A stretch of 64,000 bases of DNA from Rhodococcus sp. HNM0563 (GCF_012726195.1 NZ_JAASAF010000008.1:187147-251146), one strand, 5' to 3'; positions 44,529 through 53,471 are shown, counted from the first letter of the stretch. Notes: generated from the letters alone by a model not told the origin. Program-made: numbers and translations.

Positions 44529-45531
44529 CGGTGAGGTAGGTCGACCAGTCGGGCTCGGTGGTCAACCGCGCGCCGTCGGGACCGGTGAGCAGCCCCTGCT
44601 CGTACAGGAACCGGGCGTACCCGGCCCATCTGCTCGCGTCGAGGGTCCCGACGCGTCCCTGGTCGTCACGCATGAAGTCGGCGGAGAGCATCCGCTGACT
44701 CTCGAAGACGAGTTCTTCGTTCGAGAACGTACCCGGGTTGGCGTCGAGCAGCGCACGCGCGCCCCGATCGGGATCGTCGGCAGCGATCTCGTAGCCACGC
44801 TGCAGTGCTTGCACGAACGCGCGACCACGATCGGGGTTCTCGGCGAGCCAGTCCTCGTTGCCGTTCACGACGATCGCGTACTGATCGGGGAAGCCGTAGT
44901 CGGTGTAGTCGAAATAGCGCATCGGCAGTCCACGATGCTCCGCTTCGAGTCCCTCCCACGCCAGATACGAGACGGTGAAGTCCGCGGTACCCGAGTAGAC
45001 GGCCTCGTACGCCGACGTTCCGAGAACGATCTCTTCGAACTCGCCTTGTCCTCCGTCGTTGCGGATGACCTGCGCCAGCGTTTCCGAGACGCCCGGGTCG
45101 GCGAACCCCGCGTAGATCCGGCCGTCGAGATCGGCCGGTCGCGTGAGATCGTCGCGGTCGGACTTGACGGCTATCGCTGTCGCCCAATGTTGTAGCGGGG
45201 CGAGGACCGCAACGGTATGTGCTCCCGCGGCGCGTGCGAACGTAGCCATTCCATGGGTCGAGATCCCGAACTCCGCATTGCCCGCGTCGACGAGAGTGTC
45301 GGGTGACGCATCGTTGTAAGGAAGGATCTCGACGTCGAGCCCGGCGTCGTCGAACAATCCTTCCTGCAGCGCCACGTACAGACCGGTGTGGTTGGTGTTG
45401 GGCGTCCAGTCGAGTGCGAACCGGATCGTGTCGTCGGAACCGCCACCGGCGCACGCGCTGGCTGCGCACAGCGTGAAGACGGCGGCGGCGAGCGAGACGA
45501 TCCGGTGCCGCAGCGTCACGATGCGGGCCAC
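44509..45531 (-). CDS. thiY: ThiY-type pyrimidine-precursor-binding lipoprotein
   Basis: 340 residues. The signal peptide ends AASAC with a probable lipidated Cys near residue 27. The mature protein starts with DWTPNTNHTGLYVALQEGLF (about 41-60), the hallmark of the NMT1/ThiY family, which binds formylaminopyrimidine or HMP, and continues with ISTHGMATFARA. It therefore delivers the pyrimidine half of thiamine to ThiX/ThiZ. It overlaps tenA by 16 bases. Ligand identity is inferred from family and operon. Confidence 0.87.
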   Translation of the reverse strand: MARIVTLRHRIVSLAAAVFTLCAASACAGGGSDDTIRFALDWTPNTNHTGLYVALQEGLFDDAGLDVEILPYNDASPDTLVDAGNAEFGISTHGMATFARAAGAHTVAVLAPLQHWATAIAVKSDRDDLTRPADLDGRIYAGFADPGVSETLAQVIRNDGGQGEFEEIVLGTSAYEAVYSGTADFTVSYLAWEGLEAEHRGLPMRYFDYTDYGFPDQYAIVVNGNEDWLAENPDRGRAFVQALQRGYEIAADDPDRGARALLDANPGTFSNEELVFESQRMLSADFMRDDQGRVGTLDASRWAGYARFLYEQGLLTGPDGARLTTEPDWSTYLTDDYQTH

Positions 45532-46226
45532 GGCTGCGTGTTCAGGGCGGTATCCCAGAACAGCAACTCGTAGCGGGTCGCAAGCGTGAACGCGTCGATC
45601 ATCGCGTCGCGTTCGGGCTCGGTGGCCGCGGCCCCTGCAGCGTCGACGAGGGTGCGTGCGGTGGCGACCGAATTCTGGAATCCTTGGTCGTCATAGGTGG
45701 CGACCCATCGCGCGTAGGGGTGGGCCGGGTCGGCAGCAAGCACAGCAGCTGCGCTGGACGCAAGGTCGCGGCACACGTCGGCGTAGATCCAGAAGCACGG
45801 CAACACCGCGGCGGCTCCCACCGGATACGGCTCGGTCGCGACGGTCGCCGTCAGATACGACACGTAGCCGAGGCACGCGGGGGAATGCGCGACATGATCG
45901 TCGTTCGCGGGCAGTGCACCCCCGGTCAGGAGTTGCCGATGCAGCGCCGATTCTTCGGTTGCAGCCGTCGCGGAACTCGTGGCCCAGAATGCGCCGGTGA
46001 CCGGATCGGGCGCCTTGGCGGAGAGTAATGCGAGCGCTTTCGCGTATCCGGCCAGGTAGAGCGCATCCTGCTCGATGTAGAAGCGGAACGACTCGAGCGG
46101 CAATGTGCCGTCGCCGAGGCGGCGCAGGAACTCGAGGTCGTCGATGGAGTCGCGCAGAACCTTCGTGCGGTCCCACAGGACATCGGTGAAACGGTCGGTC
46201 GGTGAAGCGTGCGCAGGCACAGTCAT
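45516..46226 (-). CDS. tenA: TenA-family aminopyrimidine aminohydrolase (thiaminase II)
   Basis: 236 residues, all-helical heme-oxygenase-like fold. The candidate nucleophile Cys is in AVLPCFWIYADV (about 141-152), the active-site Glu in ATRYELLFWD (about 220), and FRFYIEQDALYL (about 48-59) matches the substrate-pocket region. TenA converts the aminopyrimidine from degraded thiamine to HMP, allowing salvage. It is the first gene after the TPP riboswitch and so is repressed when TPP is plentiful. The start lies eight bases from the riboswitch 3' end. Confidence 0.9.
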   Translation of the reverse strand: MTVPAHASPTDRFTDVLWDRTKVLRDSIDDLEFLRRLGDGTLPLESFRFYIEQDALYLAGYAKALALLSAKAPDPVTGAFWATSSATAATEESALHRQLLTGGALPANDDHVAHSPACLGYVSYLTATVATEPYPVGAAAVLPCFWIYADVCRDLASSAAAVLAADPAHPYARWVATYDDQGFQNSVATARTLVDAAGAAATEPERDAMIDAFTLATRYELLFWDTALNTQPWPAS

Positions 46227-46233
46227 CCCGAAT

Positions 46234-46310
46234 CATCCCTTCGTCAGCATTACCTGATCAGGTTCGACGGGTGTGATCTCAGCCCCGCTGTCGCGAAGCA
46301 CCCCGTGTCG
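46234..46310 (-). promoter_or_regulatory. TPP (thi-box) riboswitch
   Basis: On the minus strand the conserved core is clear: GGGGTGC, GGGGCTGAGA, ACCCG, then GAACCTGATCAGG, TAATGCTGACGAAGG, GATG. These give the TPP aptamer's P1-P5 arrangement, including the CUGAGA pyrimidine-sensing loop and the pyrophosphate-sensing ACCUGAU region. The aptamer's last strand (GAAGGGATG) also supplies the ribosome-binding site of tenA, with the ATG eight bases beyond it, so control is probably translational: TPP binding hides the Shine-Dalgarno sequence. Confidence 0.95.
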
Positions 46311-46398
46311 GTCGGAGGCGACGATAGCACCTCGGGCGGGCCGTGGGCACGGCTGCCGATGGGTACGTTGGGATGCGAGAAGCTCACCGGGAGGTCAT

Positions 46399-47940
46399 GT
46401 GGACGCCGAGACGCTCGTTGTCGGATGCAAGTACGGCGACGCCCGCGGGTACCGCGACGGCGCGGTGTATTCGTGGAAGGGGATCCCGTTTGCGGCCCCG
46501 ACCGGCGGCGACATGAGATTCCGCTCGCCGGAGAGTCCCCGGCCGTGGTCGGGCGTGCTCGATTGCGAGCGGTACGGTCCGATCGCTCCGCAGAGCCCGA
46601 ACAGCCCGATCGGAATCTCGCCCGAGATGTCGATCGGGGAGGACTGCCTCTCCCTCAACATCTGGGCGCCCGAACCGGACGGCGAGAAACGTCCGGTGAT
46701 GGTGTGGATCCACGGTGGTGCCTATGTCATCGGTTACTCGGGTCAGAAGATCTACGACGGGCGTGCGCTCTGCGAAGCGGGGAACGTCGTGGTGGTCACC
46801 CTCAACTATCGCCTGGGCGCCCTCGGATTCCTCGATCTGTCGTCCTTCTCGTCCGCCGACGACACATACGAGTCGAATCTGGGTTTGCGAGATCAAATTT
46901 CGGCGCTCGAGTGGGTGCGCGACTGCATCGCGAACTTCGGAGGCGACCCGGATAATGTCACCCTGTTCGGCGAATCGTCCGGTGGGGGCTCGGTCACGAC
47001 GCTGATGACGGTGCCTCGTGCGGATGGGTTGTTCCATCGGGCGATCGCGCAGTCGCCGCCGGCGACGTCGGTATACGGCCGTGAGCGTGCCGCGGTGGTC
47101 GCCGAGCGGTTCCTCGGGATCCTCGAGGTGCCTCCGGCTCGGGTGGGGCGTCTTCGGCAGATGCCCTTCGAGCAGCTCGTCGAGGCGGCCGAAACCGTGG
47201 TCGGGGAGATCCCCACGAAAGTTCCGGGCACCTTGGCCATGACGCCGGTGGTCGATCGCGACCTCGTGCCCAAGTACCCGGTCGCGGCATTCCAGAAAGG
47301 CCTGTCGCACCGGGTGCCGCTCATCATCGGTTCGAACAAGGACGAGCCGTCGATCTTCCGGTTCATGAAGTCGCCGTTGATGCCGGTCGACGATTCGTCC
47401 GTGCGCGCCATGCTGGAGGCGCTTGCGAAGGACCGCCCCGATCTCGAGCCCGCGCGGCTCGCCGAGATCGCCGCAGCGTATCCCGATCTGCCGAAGCCGA
47501 GCGGGGCGATGGCCTTGTCCCGCGACGCCGGGTTCCGGATGCCGGTGTTGTGGGTGGCGGAAGCGCACTCCGAGCATTCCCCCACGTGGGTGTACCGCTT
47601 CGACCACGCAACGCCGATGCTCAAGGCAGCGCGGATCGGTGCCGGGCACGCAACCGAATTACCCTACGTATTCGGTAATTTCGGCACGCTCGGTCGAGAT
47701 CCGAGTTTCTGGCTCGGTGGGCGCAAGAGTGCGATCGAGGTGTCGGGCCGGATCCAGCGACGATGGTTGGCGTTCGCGAAGCACGCGGTTCCTGCCGCAC
47801 TGGACGCGTCGAAGCACTGGCCGCAGTACGAGCCGCGTGAGCGGGCCACCCTACTCATCGATGCACGAGACACAGTGGTCGCAGACCCGGAGGGCGCAAT
47901 GCGTGAGGTGTGGGGCGCGCAGGTGATGGGTTTCTCCTGA
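46399..47940 (+). CDS. Carboxylesterase type B
   Basis: 513 residues from GTG 46399 with GGGAGG five bases upstream. An overlapping ATG at 46397 is out of frame. YSWKGIPFAAPTGGDMRF (about 22-39) and GEDCLSLNIWAP are family-typical, the oxyanion motif is WIHGGAYV (about 103), the nucleophile is in FGESSGGGS (about 193), the Glu is expected in the region SNKDEPS (about 316) and the His in GAGHATELPYVF (about 415). There is no signal peptide. It should hydrolyse carboxylic esters; p-nitrobenzyl-esterase-like members act on many substrates. The nearby leftward riboswitch shows that this gene is a separate unit. Confidence 0.9.
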   Translation: MDAETLVVGCKYGDARGYRDGAVYSWKGIPFAAPTGGDMRFRSPESPRPWSGVLDCERYGPIAPQSPNSPIGISPEMSIGEDCLSLNIWAPEPDGEKRPVMVWIHGGAYVIGYSGQKIYDGRALCEAGNVVVVTLNYRLGALGFLDLSSFSSADDTYESNLGLRDQISALEWVRDCIANFGGDPDNVTLFGESSGGGSVTTLMTVPRADGLFHRAIAQSPPATSVYGRERAAVVAERFLGILEVPPARVGRLRQMPFEQLVEAAETVVGEIPTKVPGTLAMTPVVDRDLVPKYPVAAFQKGLSHRVPLIIGSNKDEPSIFRFMKSPLMPVDDSSVRAMLEALAKDRPDLEPARLAEIAAAYPDLPKPSGAMALSRDAGFRMPVLWVAEAHSEHSPTWVYRFDHATPMLKAARIGAGHATELPYVFGNFGTLGRDPSFWLGGRKSAIEVSGRIQRRWLAFAKHAVPAALDASKHWPQYEPRERATLLIDARDTVVADPEGAMREVWGAQVMGFS

Positions 47941-47968
47941 ACCGGGCCGGTGGCGCAGTCTTGACGTC

Positions 47969-48006
47969 GTTGAACGCGTGTGCAACCCTTGGAACATGCG
48001 TTCAAC
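47969..48006. promoter_or_regulatory. Operator-like inverted repeat around a leaderless promoter
   Basis: GTTGAACGC (47969-47977) and GCGTTCAAC (47998-48006) form a perfect 9-base dyad with a 20-base spacer. TTGACG (47961-47966) and AACCCT (47984-47989) with a 17-base spacer make a promoter whose start would fall on the A of the ATG at 47996. A TetR dimer bound to the dyad would cover the -10 and the start codon, suggesting self-repression. Confidence 0.55.
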
Positions 48007-48649
48007 CGAGGGCGTTTCCGACCTCACCACACGCGCTCGCATCCGCGACGCGGCGATCTGTTGCGTTGCTCGGGATGGGGTGAACGTCTCACTCCGGGCC
48101 ATCGCCTCGGAATGCGGCGTGAGCGCCTCGCTCATCGTGCACCACTTCGGTTCCCGGGCCGGTCTGCGCGAGCACTGCGACGGGTACGTCCTGGGCAGCA
48201 TCCGAGAGCTCAAATCCTCGGCCCTCGAGCCGGGCAGCGGCGTCGCGGCAATGCTCGCTCAGCTCGAGAACATCGGGAGCTACGCCCCGCTCATCGGCTA
48301 CCTGATCCGGAGTCTCCAGGCCCGCGGCCCCGCCTCCGAAGAGTTCCTCGATCATCTGGTGGCCACCACCGAGGATTACCTCGCGAAAGGCACCGAGTCC
48401 GGCGTCGTGAGTCGCAGTCGCAATCCTGAGGCACGGGCGCGGGCTCTGGTCGAATTGAGTACCGGCGCGCTCCTGCTGCATGTCCCCGGGCCGAACGAGC
48501 CCCTCGACCTCGACGCACTGCCCGCTTGGCTCAGTTCCTACACCGACCGTCTCCTGCTCCCGTTGCTCGAGCTCTACACCGAACCGCTCCTTACCGACTC
48601 GAGCATGCTCACCGCGTATCTGGCCGCTCGCGAGGCGGCTCTCTCGTAA
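47996..48649 (+). CDS. TetR-family regulator of the adjacent ABC exporter
   Basis: 217 residues from ATG 47996, which is consistent with the leaderless promoter. The N-terminal HTH lies at about 15-60 (ARIRDAAICCVARDGVNVSLRAIASECGVSASLIVHHFGSRAGL) and a helical ligand domain with a C-terminal tail follows. The exporter ATPase begins 20 bases after its stop in the same direction, so it probably controls the exporter genes and itself. An inducing ligand, possibly the exported compound, is inferred from arrangement only. Confidence 0.87.
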   Translation: MRSTEGVSDLTTRARIRDAAICCVARDGVNVSLRAIASECGVSASLIVHHFGSRAGLREHCDGYVLGSIRELKSSALEPGSGVAAMLAQLENIGSYAPLIGYLIRSLQARGPASEEFLDHLVATTEDYLAKGTESGVVSRSRNPEARARALVELSTGALLLHVPGPNEPLDLDALPAWLSSYTDRLLLPLLELYTEPLLTDSSMLTAYLAAREAALS

Positions 48650-48669
48650 CCGATCACGGAGGTTGCATC

Positions 48670-49596
48670 ATGGATACACCGGCCATCGAAACCGTCGACC
48701 TCGTCAAGACGTTCGGCACCACCCGTGCCCTCGACGGCTTCTCGATCGAAGTCGGAACTGCAACAGTGGCGGGGTTTCTCGGCCCCAATGGGGCCGGAAA
48801 GTCAACGGCGATCCGCGTGCTCCTCGGCATGCTGCGTGCCGACTCCGGTTCGGCACGTGTCCTCGGGCTCGATCCGTGGACCGATGCGGTCGAGATCCAC
48901 CGTCGCATCGCGTATGTTCCGGGTGACACCAATTTGTGGCCTGCGCTCACCGGCGGCGAGATCATCGATCTGCTGACTCGTATCCGTGGCGGTGACAGCC
49001 CTTCCCGCCGAGCCGAACTTCTCGAGCGATTCGAACTCGACCCCACCAAGAAGGCTCGCACCTATTCGAAAGGTAACCGGCAGAAGGTCGCACTCGTCGC
49101 GGCGTTGGCGTCGGACGTCGAACTGTACCTGTTCGACGAGCCCACGTCCGGACTCGACCCACTGATGGAGGCCGTGTTCACCGACGAGGTGCGCGCATTG
49201 CGTGACGCCGGACGAACGGTGCTGCTGTCGAGTCACATTCTCGCCGAGGTCGAGAAACTCTGCGACACCGTGACGATCATCCGCTCCGGAAAAGACGTGG
49301 AGACAGGGACTCTCGCGCAGTTGCGGCACCTGACCCGCTCCGCGGTGCGAGCCACCGTGCCCACGCTCCCGGGTGGGTTCGCATCGCTCACCGGCGTGCA
49401 CGACCTGACCTACGACGACGGTCATCTCGCCTTCGACGTCGACAATGCTGCGGTCACCCCCGTACTGCGCGCACTCGCAGAACTCGACATCGCGAATCTG
49501 ACGATCACCCCGCCGTCACTCGAGGAACTCTTCCTGCGTCATTACGGCGATACCCCCACAGATGCGCCCGAAGAAGAGGAGGTGACGACCCGATGA
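48670..49596 (+). CDS. ABC exporter ATPase, antibiotic-resistance type
   Basis: 308 residues. Walker A is GPNGAGKS (about 38-45), the signature is YSKGNRQKVALVAAL (about 130-144), Walker B is LYLFDEPTSGLDPL (about 152-165) and the switch His is in LLSSHILAEVE. A ~90-residue C-terminal extension (from about 222) is typical of DrrA/CcmA-type exporter ATPases. A GGAGG-like site precedes the ATG. It overlaps the permease start by 4 bases. It should drive export of a hydrophobic or drug-like compound. Confidence 0.88.
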   Translation: MDTPAIETVDLVKTFGTTRALDGFSIEVGTATVAGFLGPNGAGKSTAIRVLLGMLRADSGSARVLGLDPWTDAVEIHRRIAYVPGDTNLWPALTGGEIIDLLTRIRGGDSPSRRAELLERFELDPTKKARTYSKGNRQKVALVAALASDVELYLFDEPTSGLDPLMEAVFTDEVRALRDAGRTVLLSSHILAEVEKLCDTVTIIRSGKDVETGTLAQLRHLTRSAVRATVPTLPGGFASLTGVHDLTYDDGHLAFDVDNAAVTPVLRALAELDIANLTITPPSLEELFLRHYGDTPTDAPEEEEVTTR

Positions 49597-51233
49597 CCGC
49601 CGTACTCGCTTCCGGTGCCGACATCGATGCCCGAAGTGCGCACCGATTCAGTGGAATCGGCGACCTGCTCCGGCTCTACCTCCGGCTGGATCGTGTACGC
49701 ATCGCGGTGTGGACCCTCGCACTCGCATTCACCGTGTACGTGACCGTCGAAAGTCTCATCGCGGCCTATCCGGACGAGGCGGCCAGGCAGGCCCGCGCGG
49801 CACTGCTCGAAAACCCCGCCGCGGTGCTGATGACCGGTCCGGCGTACGGAGCCGACAACTACACACTGGGCGCGATGACCGCCAACGAGCTGAGCTTGAC
49901 GCTCATCGTTGCCGTCGCAATCATGAACATTCTGCTCGTGGTGCGGCACACGCGTGCCGAAGAGGAAGCCGGGCGACTCGAACTGCTTCGTGCGCTCCCC
50001 GTGGGCCCGTTCGCGCCCCCCGCGGCCGCTCTGCTCGCCGTCGCGGTCGCCGACTCGATCGTCGGTGCCGGTGTCACTCTCGCGCTGCTTGCGGGAGGCC
50101 TCCCTGTCACGGGATCGGTGCTGTTCGGCGTGGCCACGGCTGTCACGGGCCTGCTGTTCGGCGCAGTGGCTGCTGTGACGGCGCAGTTCAGTGAGCATTC
50201 GCGGACAGCGTCGGGCACCGCACTCGCGGTCCTCGCGGTGGCCTTCCTCGTACGCGGGTTCGGCGACATTCTCGAACCCACAGGGTCCTGGGTGTCGTGG
50301 CTGTCGCCGATCGCATGGGCGCAACAGACCCGCCTCTACGTCGACGAGCGGTGGTGGCCGCTGCTGCTGTCGGTGGTGGCGATCGGTGCACTGCTCGTAT
50401 TCGCTGTTGCGCTCTCGCGGCGCCGGGACATCGGCGCCGGGTTGCGTGCTCCGAAGCCGGGGCCCGCCGAAGCCTCGGCGTCGCTGCTCACTCCGCCCGG
50501 ACCGGCATGGCGGCTGCTGCGCGGGACGTTCGTGGCGTGGACGGCAGCCCTTGCACTCCTCGGACTGGCGATGGGCACTCTCGCCGATTCGATCCAGGAC
50601 ATGGTCGACAGCGTCCCCGACATCGGCGAATTCCTCGGTGGTGACACACAATCGCTCACCGCCTCGTTCGGTGCGACGATGCTGCTGTTCCTCGTTGTGG
50701 GAATCGCGGCGTTCGCCGTCTCAGCGGTCATGCGTATCCACGCAGACGAGGATGCCGGCCGAATCGGACTGGTGATCGTCACCGGGACACCGCGTACGCG
50801 ATCGTTCCTGTGGATCGTCGCGGTCATCGTGGCGCAGGTGGTCGTCGCATCGGTCGTCACGGGTGCTGCCACCGGTCTGGGTATGTCCATCGCGACCGGT
50901 GAGGCCGACTGGATCATCCGGATGTGTGGTGCTGCACTGGCGTACGCGCCCGCGGTATTGTTCGTCTTCTCGGTGTCGCTAGCGCTGGTCGGGCTCGTCC
51001 CGAGACTGGCAAACCTGGCCTGGGTTCTCGTCGTCTATGCGGTGTTCGTGGCGTGGTTCGGTGAACTGCTGAATCTGTCGCAGTGGCTGCGCGACCTCTC
51101 GCCGTTCTCTCATATACCGCTCGTACCATACGAAAGTGCAAGTGTTGCACCGATGCTCATACTCGGTGCGGCGACGGTGGTGTTGGTCGCGGCGGCAGTC
51201 GTGGGCTTCCGCCGCCGCGATGTGACAGTGTGA
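49593..51233 (+). CDS. ABC exporter permease, two-half membrane subunit
   Basis: 546 residues with about 12 membrane helices arranged as two similar halves of six, split by a cytoplasmic region near residue 290-305 (PGPAEASASLLTPPGPAW). Each half contains RTRAEEEAGRLELLRALPVG or the equivalent MRIHADEDAGRIGLVIVTGTPR, the coupling segment found in antibiotic (for example tetronasin-type) exporter permeases of actinobacteria. It begins in an ATGA overlap with the ATPase. Substrate unknown; the TetR gene and this pair form one unit. Confidence 0.87.
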   Translation: MTAVLASGADIDARSAHRFSGIGDLLRLYLRLDRVRIAVWTLALAFTVYVTVESLIAAYPDEAARQARAALLENPAAVLMTGPAYGADNYTLGAMTANELSLTLIVAVAIMNILLVVRHTRAEEEAGRLELLRALPVGPFAPPAAALLAVAVADSIVGAGVTLALLAGGLPVTGSVLFGVATAVTGLLFGAVAAVTAQFSEHSRTASGTALAVLAVAFLVRGFGDILEPTGSWVSWLSPIAWAQQTRLYVDERWWPLLLSVVAIGALLVFAVALSRRRDIGAGLRAPKPGPAEASASLLTPPGPAWRLLRGTFVAWTAALALLGLAMGTLADSIQDMVDSVPDIGEFLGGDTQSLTASFGATMLLFLVVGIAAFAVSAVMRIHADEDAGRIGLVIVTGTPRTRSFLWIVAVIVAQVVVASVVTGAATGLGMSIATGEADWIIRMCGAALAYAPAVLFVFSVSLALVGLVPRLANLAWVLVVYAVFVAWFGELLNLSQWLRDLSPFSHIPLVPYESASVAPMLILGAATVVLVAAAVVGFRRRDVTV

Positions 51234-51244
51234 GGACGACGCCG

Positions 51245-51532
51245 TCAGTTCCGGTACTCGGGATGCTCGGAGACGAACTTCTCGACGTACGAGCAGGATG
51301 TGCCGATCTTCAGGCCCTGCTGGCGGGTCGTGTCGAGGGCGTACTGCACGACCTGCCCGGCGAGCCCGCGGCCACGGAAGTCCGCTTCGGTGACCGTGTG
51401 GTCGAAGTCGCGTAGTCCGTCGGCCTCGCTGTAGTCGGCATACGCTGCGAGATCGTCACCGATGAACAGTGCGAACCGCGACTGCTCGGGCAGGTGTTCG
51501 ATGCGGACGGCGGTCTCAGTGTTGTTCGACAT
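51245..51532 (-). CDS. Small GNAT-fold N-acetyltransferase (YjdJ/YidJ type)
   Basis: 95 residues from ATG 51532; a GTG two codons upstream (51538) is also possible. The short GNAT core is visible: beta strands with RFALFIGDDLAAYADY, then FDHTVTEADFRGRGLAGQVVQYALD (about 45-69), which includes the acetyl-CoA-binding RGRGLA loop, then a helix and final strand with CSYVEKFVSEHPEY. Members are sometimes called Yjdj-like acetyltransferases with unknown substrates. It is last in the leftward run of small genes; the exporter gene converges on it 11 bases away. Confidence 0.8.
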   Translation of the reverse strand: MSNNTETAVRIEHLPEQSRFALFIGDDLAAYADYSEADGLRDFDHTVTEADFRGRGLAGQVVQYALDTTRQQGLKIGTSCSYVEKFVSEHPEYRN

Positions 51533-51542
51533 GCTCACGACT

Positions 51543-52181
51543 TTACATCCGGGTCGGACCGTCGGTCTCGATCACCAGTGCGTCGTCGTCGCGCAGCGCC
51601 ACGAATGGGATGGACTCGCGGCGAAGATATTCCAGAGTGCGGCCCACGCCGTCGTCGCCCAGCAGCGAATCTCCCGCATGGGGAACGACCGAGTGATCGA
51701 TCCAGCCGAGCCCGTCCCACAGCACCGGGCCTGCCCCGATCTCGACGACCTCCGCTGGATCATCCGAGAACTCGAGCCCCCGCAGCGTGGGAGTCGCGAT
51801 GCAGGCTCCGGCGCTGTAGCCCCCGTACGCGAGGGCGCCGGATCCGACCAGGTCGGTGAGCACCGCGTCGCCGCCACTCCGGGCGAGCTGGGCGCGCAGC
51901 ACAAAAGTGTTACCTCCGCGCACCCACACCGAAGAGAAGGCGGCGAGCCGCGCTCGAAGTCCATCCGGATCCGCAGGATGATCGCGGAGATCGACTTCCT
52001 CCGGCTCGTATCCGAGGCCCCGCAGCGGACCGAACTCGCTGGTCACACTCGACTCCCGCGCGCGAGCGGGCCATGCGTCACCGGCATTGGCGATTACGGC
52101 GATGGGCCCGGGCCCGCGCGTCACCGCCAGCAGACGCGCAGGATCGGACCCGAACCGGTAGGACGACAGGAACAGGCGCAT
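51543..52181 (-). CDS. Peptidase E-like (S51) class I glutamine-amidotransferase-fold protein
   Basis: 212 residues. The nucleophile elbow GGYSAGAC (about 118-125) and the preceding WVRGGNTFVL (about 85-94) are the two signature loops of dipeptidase E (aspartyl dipeptidase) relatives, which use a Ser in a class I GATase-like fold; a His lies in GWIDHSVVPHAGD. The substrate may be an Asp-Xaa dipeptide or a related peptide. No signal peptide, so cytoplasmic. It is separated from the upstream isomerase-like gene by 3 bases, suggesting co-transcription. Confidence 0.85.
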   Translation of the reverse strand: MRLFLSSYRFGSDPARLLAVTRGPGPIAVIANAGDAWPARARESSVTSEFGPLRGLGYEPEEVDLRDHPADPDGLRARLAAFSSVWVRGGNTFVLRAQLARSGGDAVLTDLVGSGALAYGGYSAGACIATPTLRGLEFSDDPAEVVEIGAGPVLWDGLGWIDHSVVPHAGDSLLGDDGVGRTLEYLRRESIPFVALRDDDALVIETDGPTRM

Positions 52182-52184
52182 CGG

Positions 52185-53030
52185 TCAGATCGTGAACGCG
52201 AGATTCTCGACGATACGGCCTCCTACCTCGGTGTCTCCACCGAGAACCACCTCACCGAGCTTGTCGACGCCGCTGACACGCCCACCTGCGAGCCGCACGA
52301 ACAACGCAGATTCCATCGTGATCGTGCTCGTCGCGGGCCCCGACAGCGACGCAACTGTATTCGCACGTCCTGCCACCTCCAGATGGATCGTGCGGGCGAG
52401 AGGCCCCGTGAGCTCGATCGTGATCCGCGAACCTTCGGGAGCCTTGCCACGCTTGCCCACGACGAACGGCACCGCACCGAAGATCTCGGCGGACCCGAGT
52501 TGAGCTCGGGCACCACCTTCGCTGCCGACGGTACCCAGCGCGTCGTGAATGTCCAGTTCGTGTAGCCAGCAGTCGAACACCCTGATACGCATGAACCGGC
52601 CATAGGTTGCCGGACCGACCGGGGTGTCGGCCGGGGCGTCGAAGTCGTTCTGGGTCATCGCATTCAGACTCTCGCGTCGCTGCGCGACGATGTCGCGGTA
52701 GCGGGCGAGTACCTCCGGTCCTGGGACACGGCGAAGATGCTCGACCCACAGCTCGTTGAACGCCGCGATTTCGTTGTGGACATGGCCCAGTGTGTGCACG
52801 TCGATGTCGACATGAGGTGCGGCGATCCCGGCGAGCAGAGATTCGGTTCCGATCAGGTGCGCGGCGATGTCCTTGACTGTCCATCCGGGCAGTTCGGTGG
52901 GGGTGAACCAGGCATCTCCGTCGATGCCGGAGAGCAACGTGTCGAGAACCTCGAACTGCTCGAGAAGTAACGGCCGGATGACGTCGATGGAGAATTCGCT
53001 GGTTTCGGAACTGCCGGTCGGGGTGGTCAC
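52185..53030 (-). CDS. Maleylpyruvate isomerase-family (mycothiol-dependent-type) protein
   Basis: 281 residues. The N-terminal DinB-like four-helix domain has PGWTVKDIAAHLIGTE (about 47-62) with the metal-binding His, and the next conserved helix with RVFDCWLHELDIHDALG (about 150-166) supplies further His residues. A C-terminal beta domain, typical of mycothiol-dependent maleylpyruvate isomerase relatives, follows from about 185. Members use mycothiol as a cofactor; the reaction here is unknown. It overlaps the HIT gene by 4 bases. Confidence 0.82.
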   Translation of the reverse strand: MTTPTGSSETSEFSIDVIRPLLLEQFEVLDTLLSGIDGDAWFTPTELPGWTVKDIAAHLIGTESLLAGIAAPHVDIDVHTLGHVHNEIAAFNELWVEHLRRVPGPEVLARYRDIVAQRRESLNAMTQNDFDAPADTPVGPATYGRFMRIRVFDCWLHELDIHDALGTVGSEGGARAQLGSAEIFGAVPFVVGKRGKAPEGSRITIELTGPLARTIHLEVAGRANTVASLSGPATSTITMESALFVRLAGGRVSGVDKLGEVVLGGDTEVGGRIVENLAFTI

Positions 53031-53467
53031 AGATTCTCCTCTTTCGAAAGACGGTCGAGGCCGACGCGGATGGCCGCAGCGGTGGATTCAGGGTTGCGGT
53101 GTTTGCGGCGGAGGACGCCGACACCGAGACGGAAGCGGTCGCCGTTCCATCGGGGAATGACGTGCAGGTGCATGTGGAATACGGTCTGGAATGCGGCGCG
53201 ACCGTCGTTGACCACCAGGTTGGCCCCGTCGGTGGCGAGATCGGATCGGGTGAGTGCGCGGGCCATGCGCTGGCCCGCCTGGAACATCGACGCCGCGTAC
53301 ACGGGGTCGAGGTCCTCGAGCCGTTCGGAATGGGTGCGCGGCACCACCAGCAGATGCCCGCGCGCCAGGGGCCGGATGTCGAGGAACGCGACCACATGGT
53401 CGTCCTGGTAGACGAGCGCGGCGGGCGCGGCACCTCCGGCTATGTCGCAGAACACGCAGGAGTCCAC
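53027..53467 (-). CDS. HIT-family nucleotide hydrolase
   Basis: 146 residues. The HIT motif HMHLHVIPR (about 97-105) gives the catalytic His triad, and the N-terminal CVFCDI pair (residues 4-7) may bind zinc. Relatives hydrolyse adenosine 5'-monophosphoramidate, Ap4A-type dinucleotides or similar nucleotide conjugates. It overlaps the next gene by 4 bases and lies four bases after the SIR2 stop, so the genes are probably co-transcribed. Confidence 0.87.
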   Translation of the reverse strand: MDSCVFCDIAGGAAPAALVYQDDHVVAFLDIRPLARGHLLVVPRTHSERLEDLDPVYAASMFQAGQRMARALTRSDLATDGANLVVNDGRAAFQTVFHMHLHVIPRWNGDRFRLGVGVLRRKHRNPESTAAAIRVGLDRLSKEENL

Positions 53468-53471
53468 CTGC

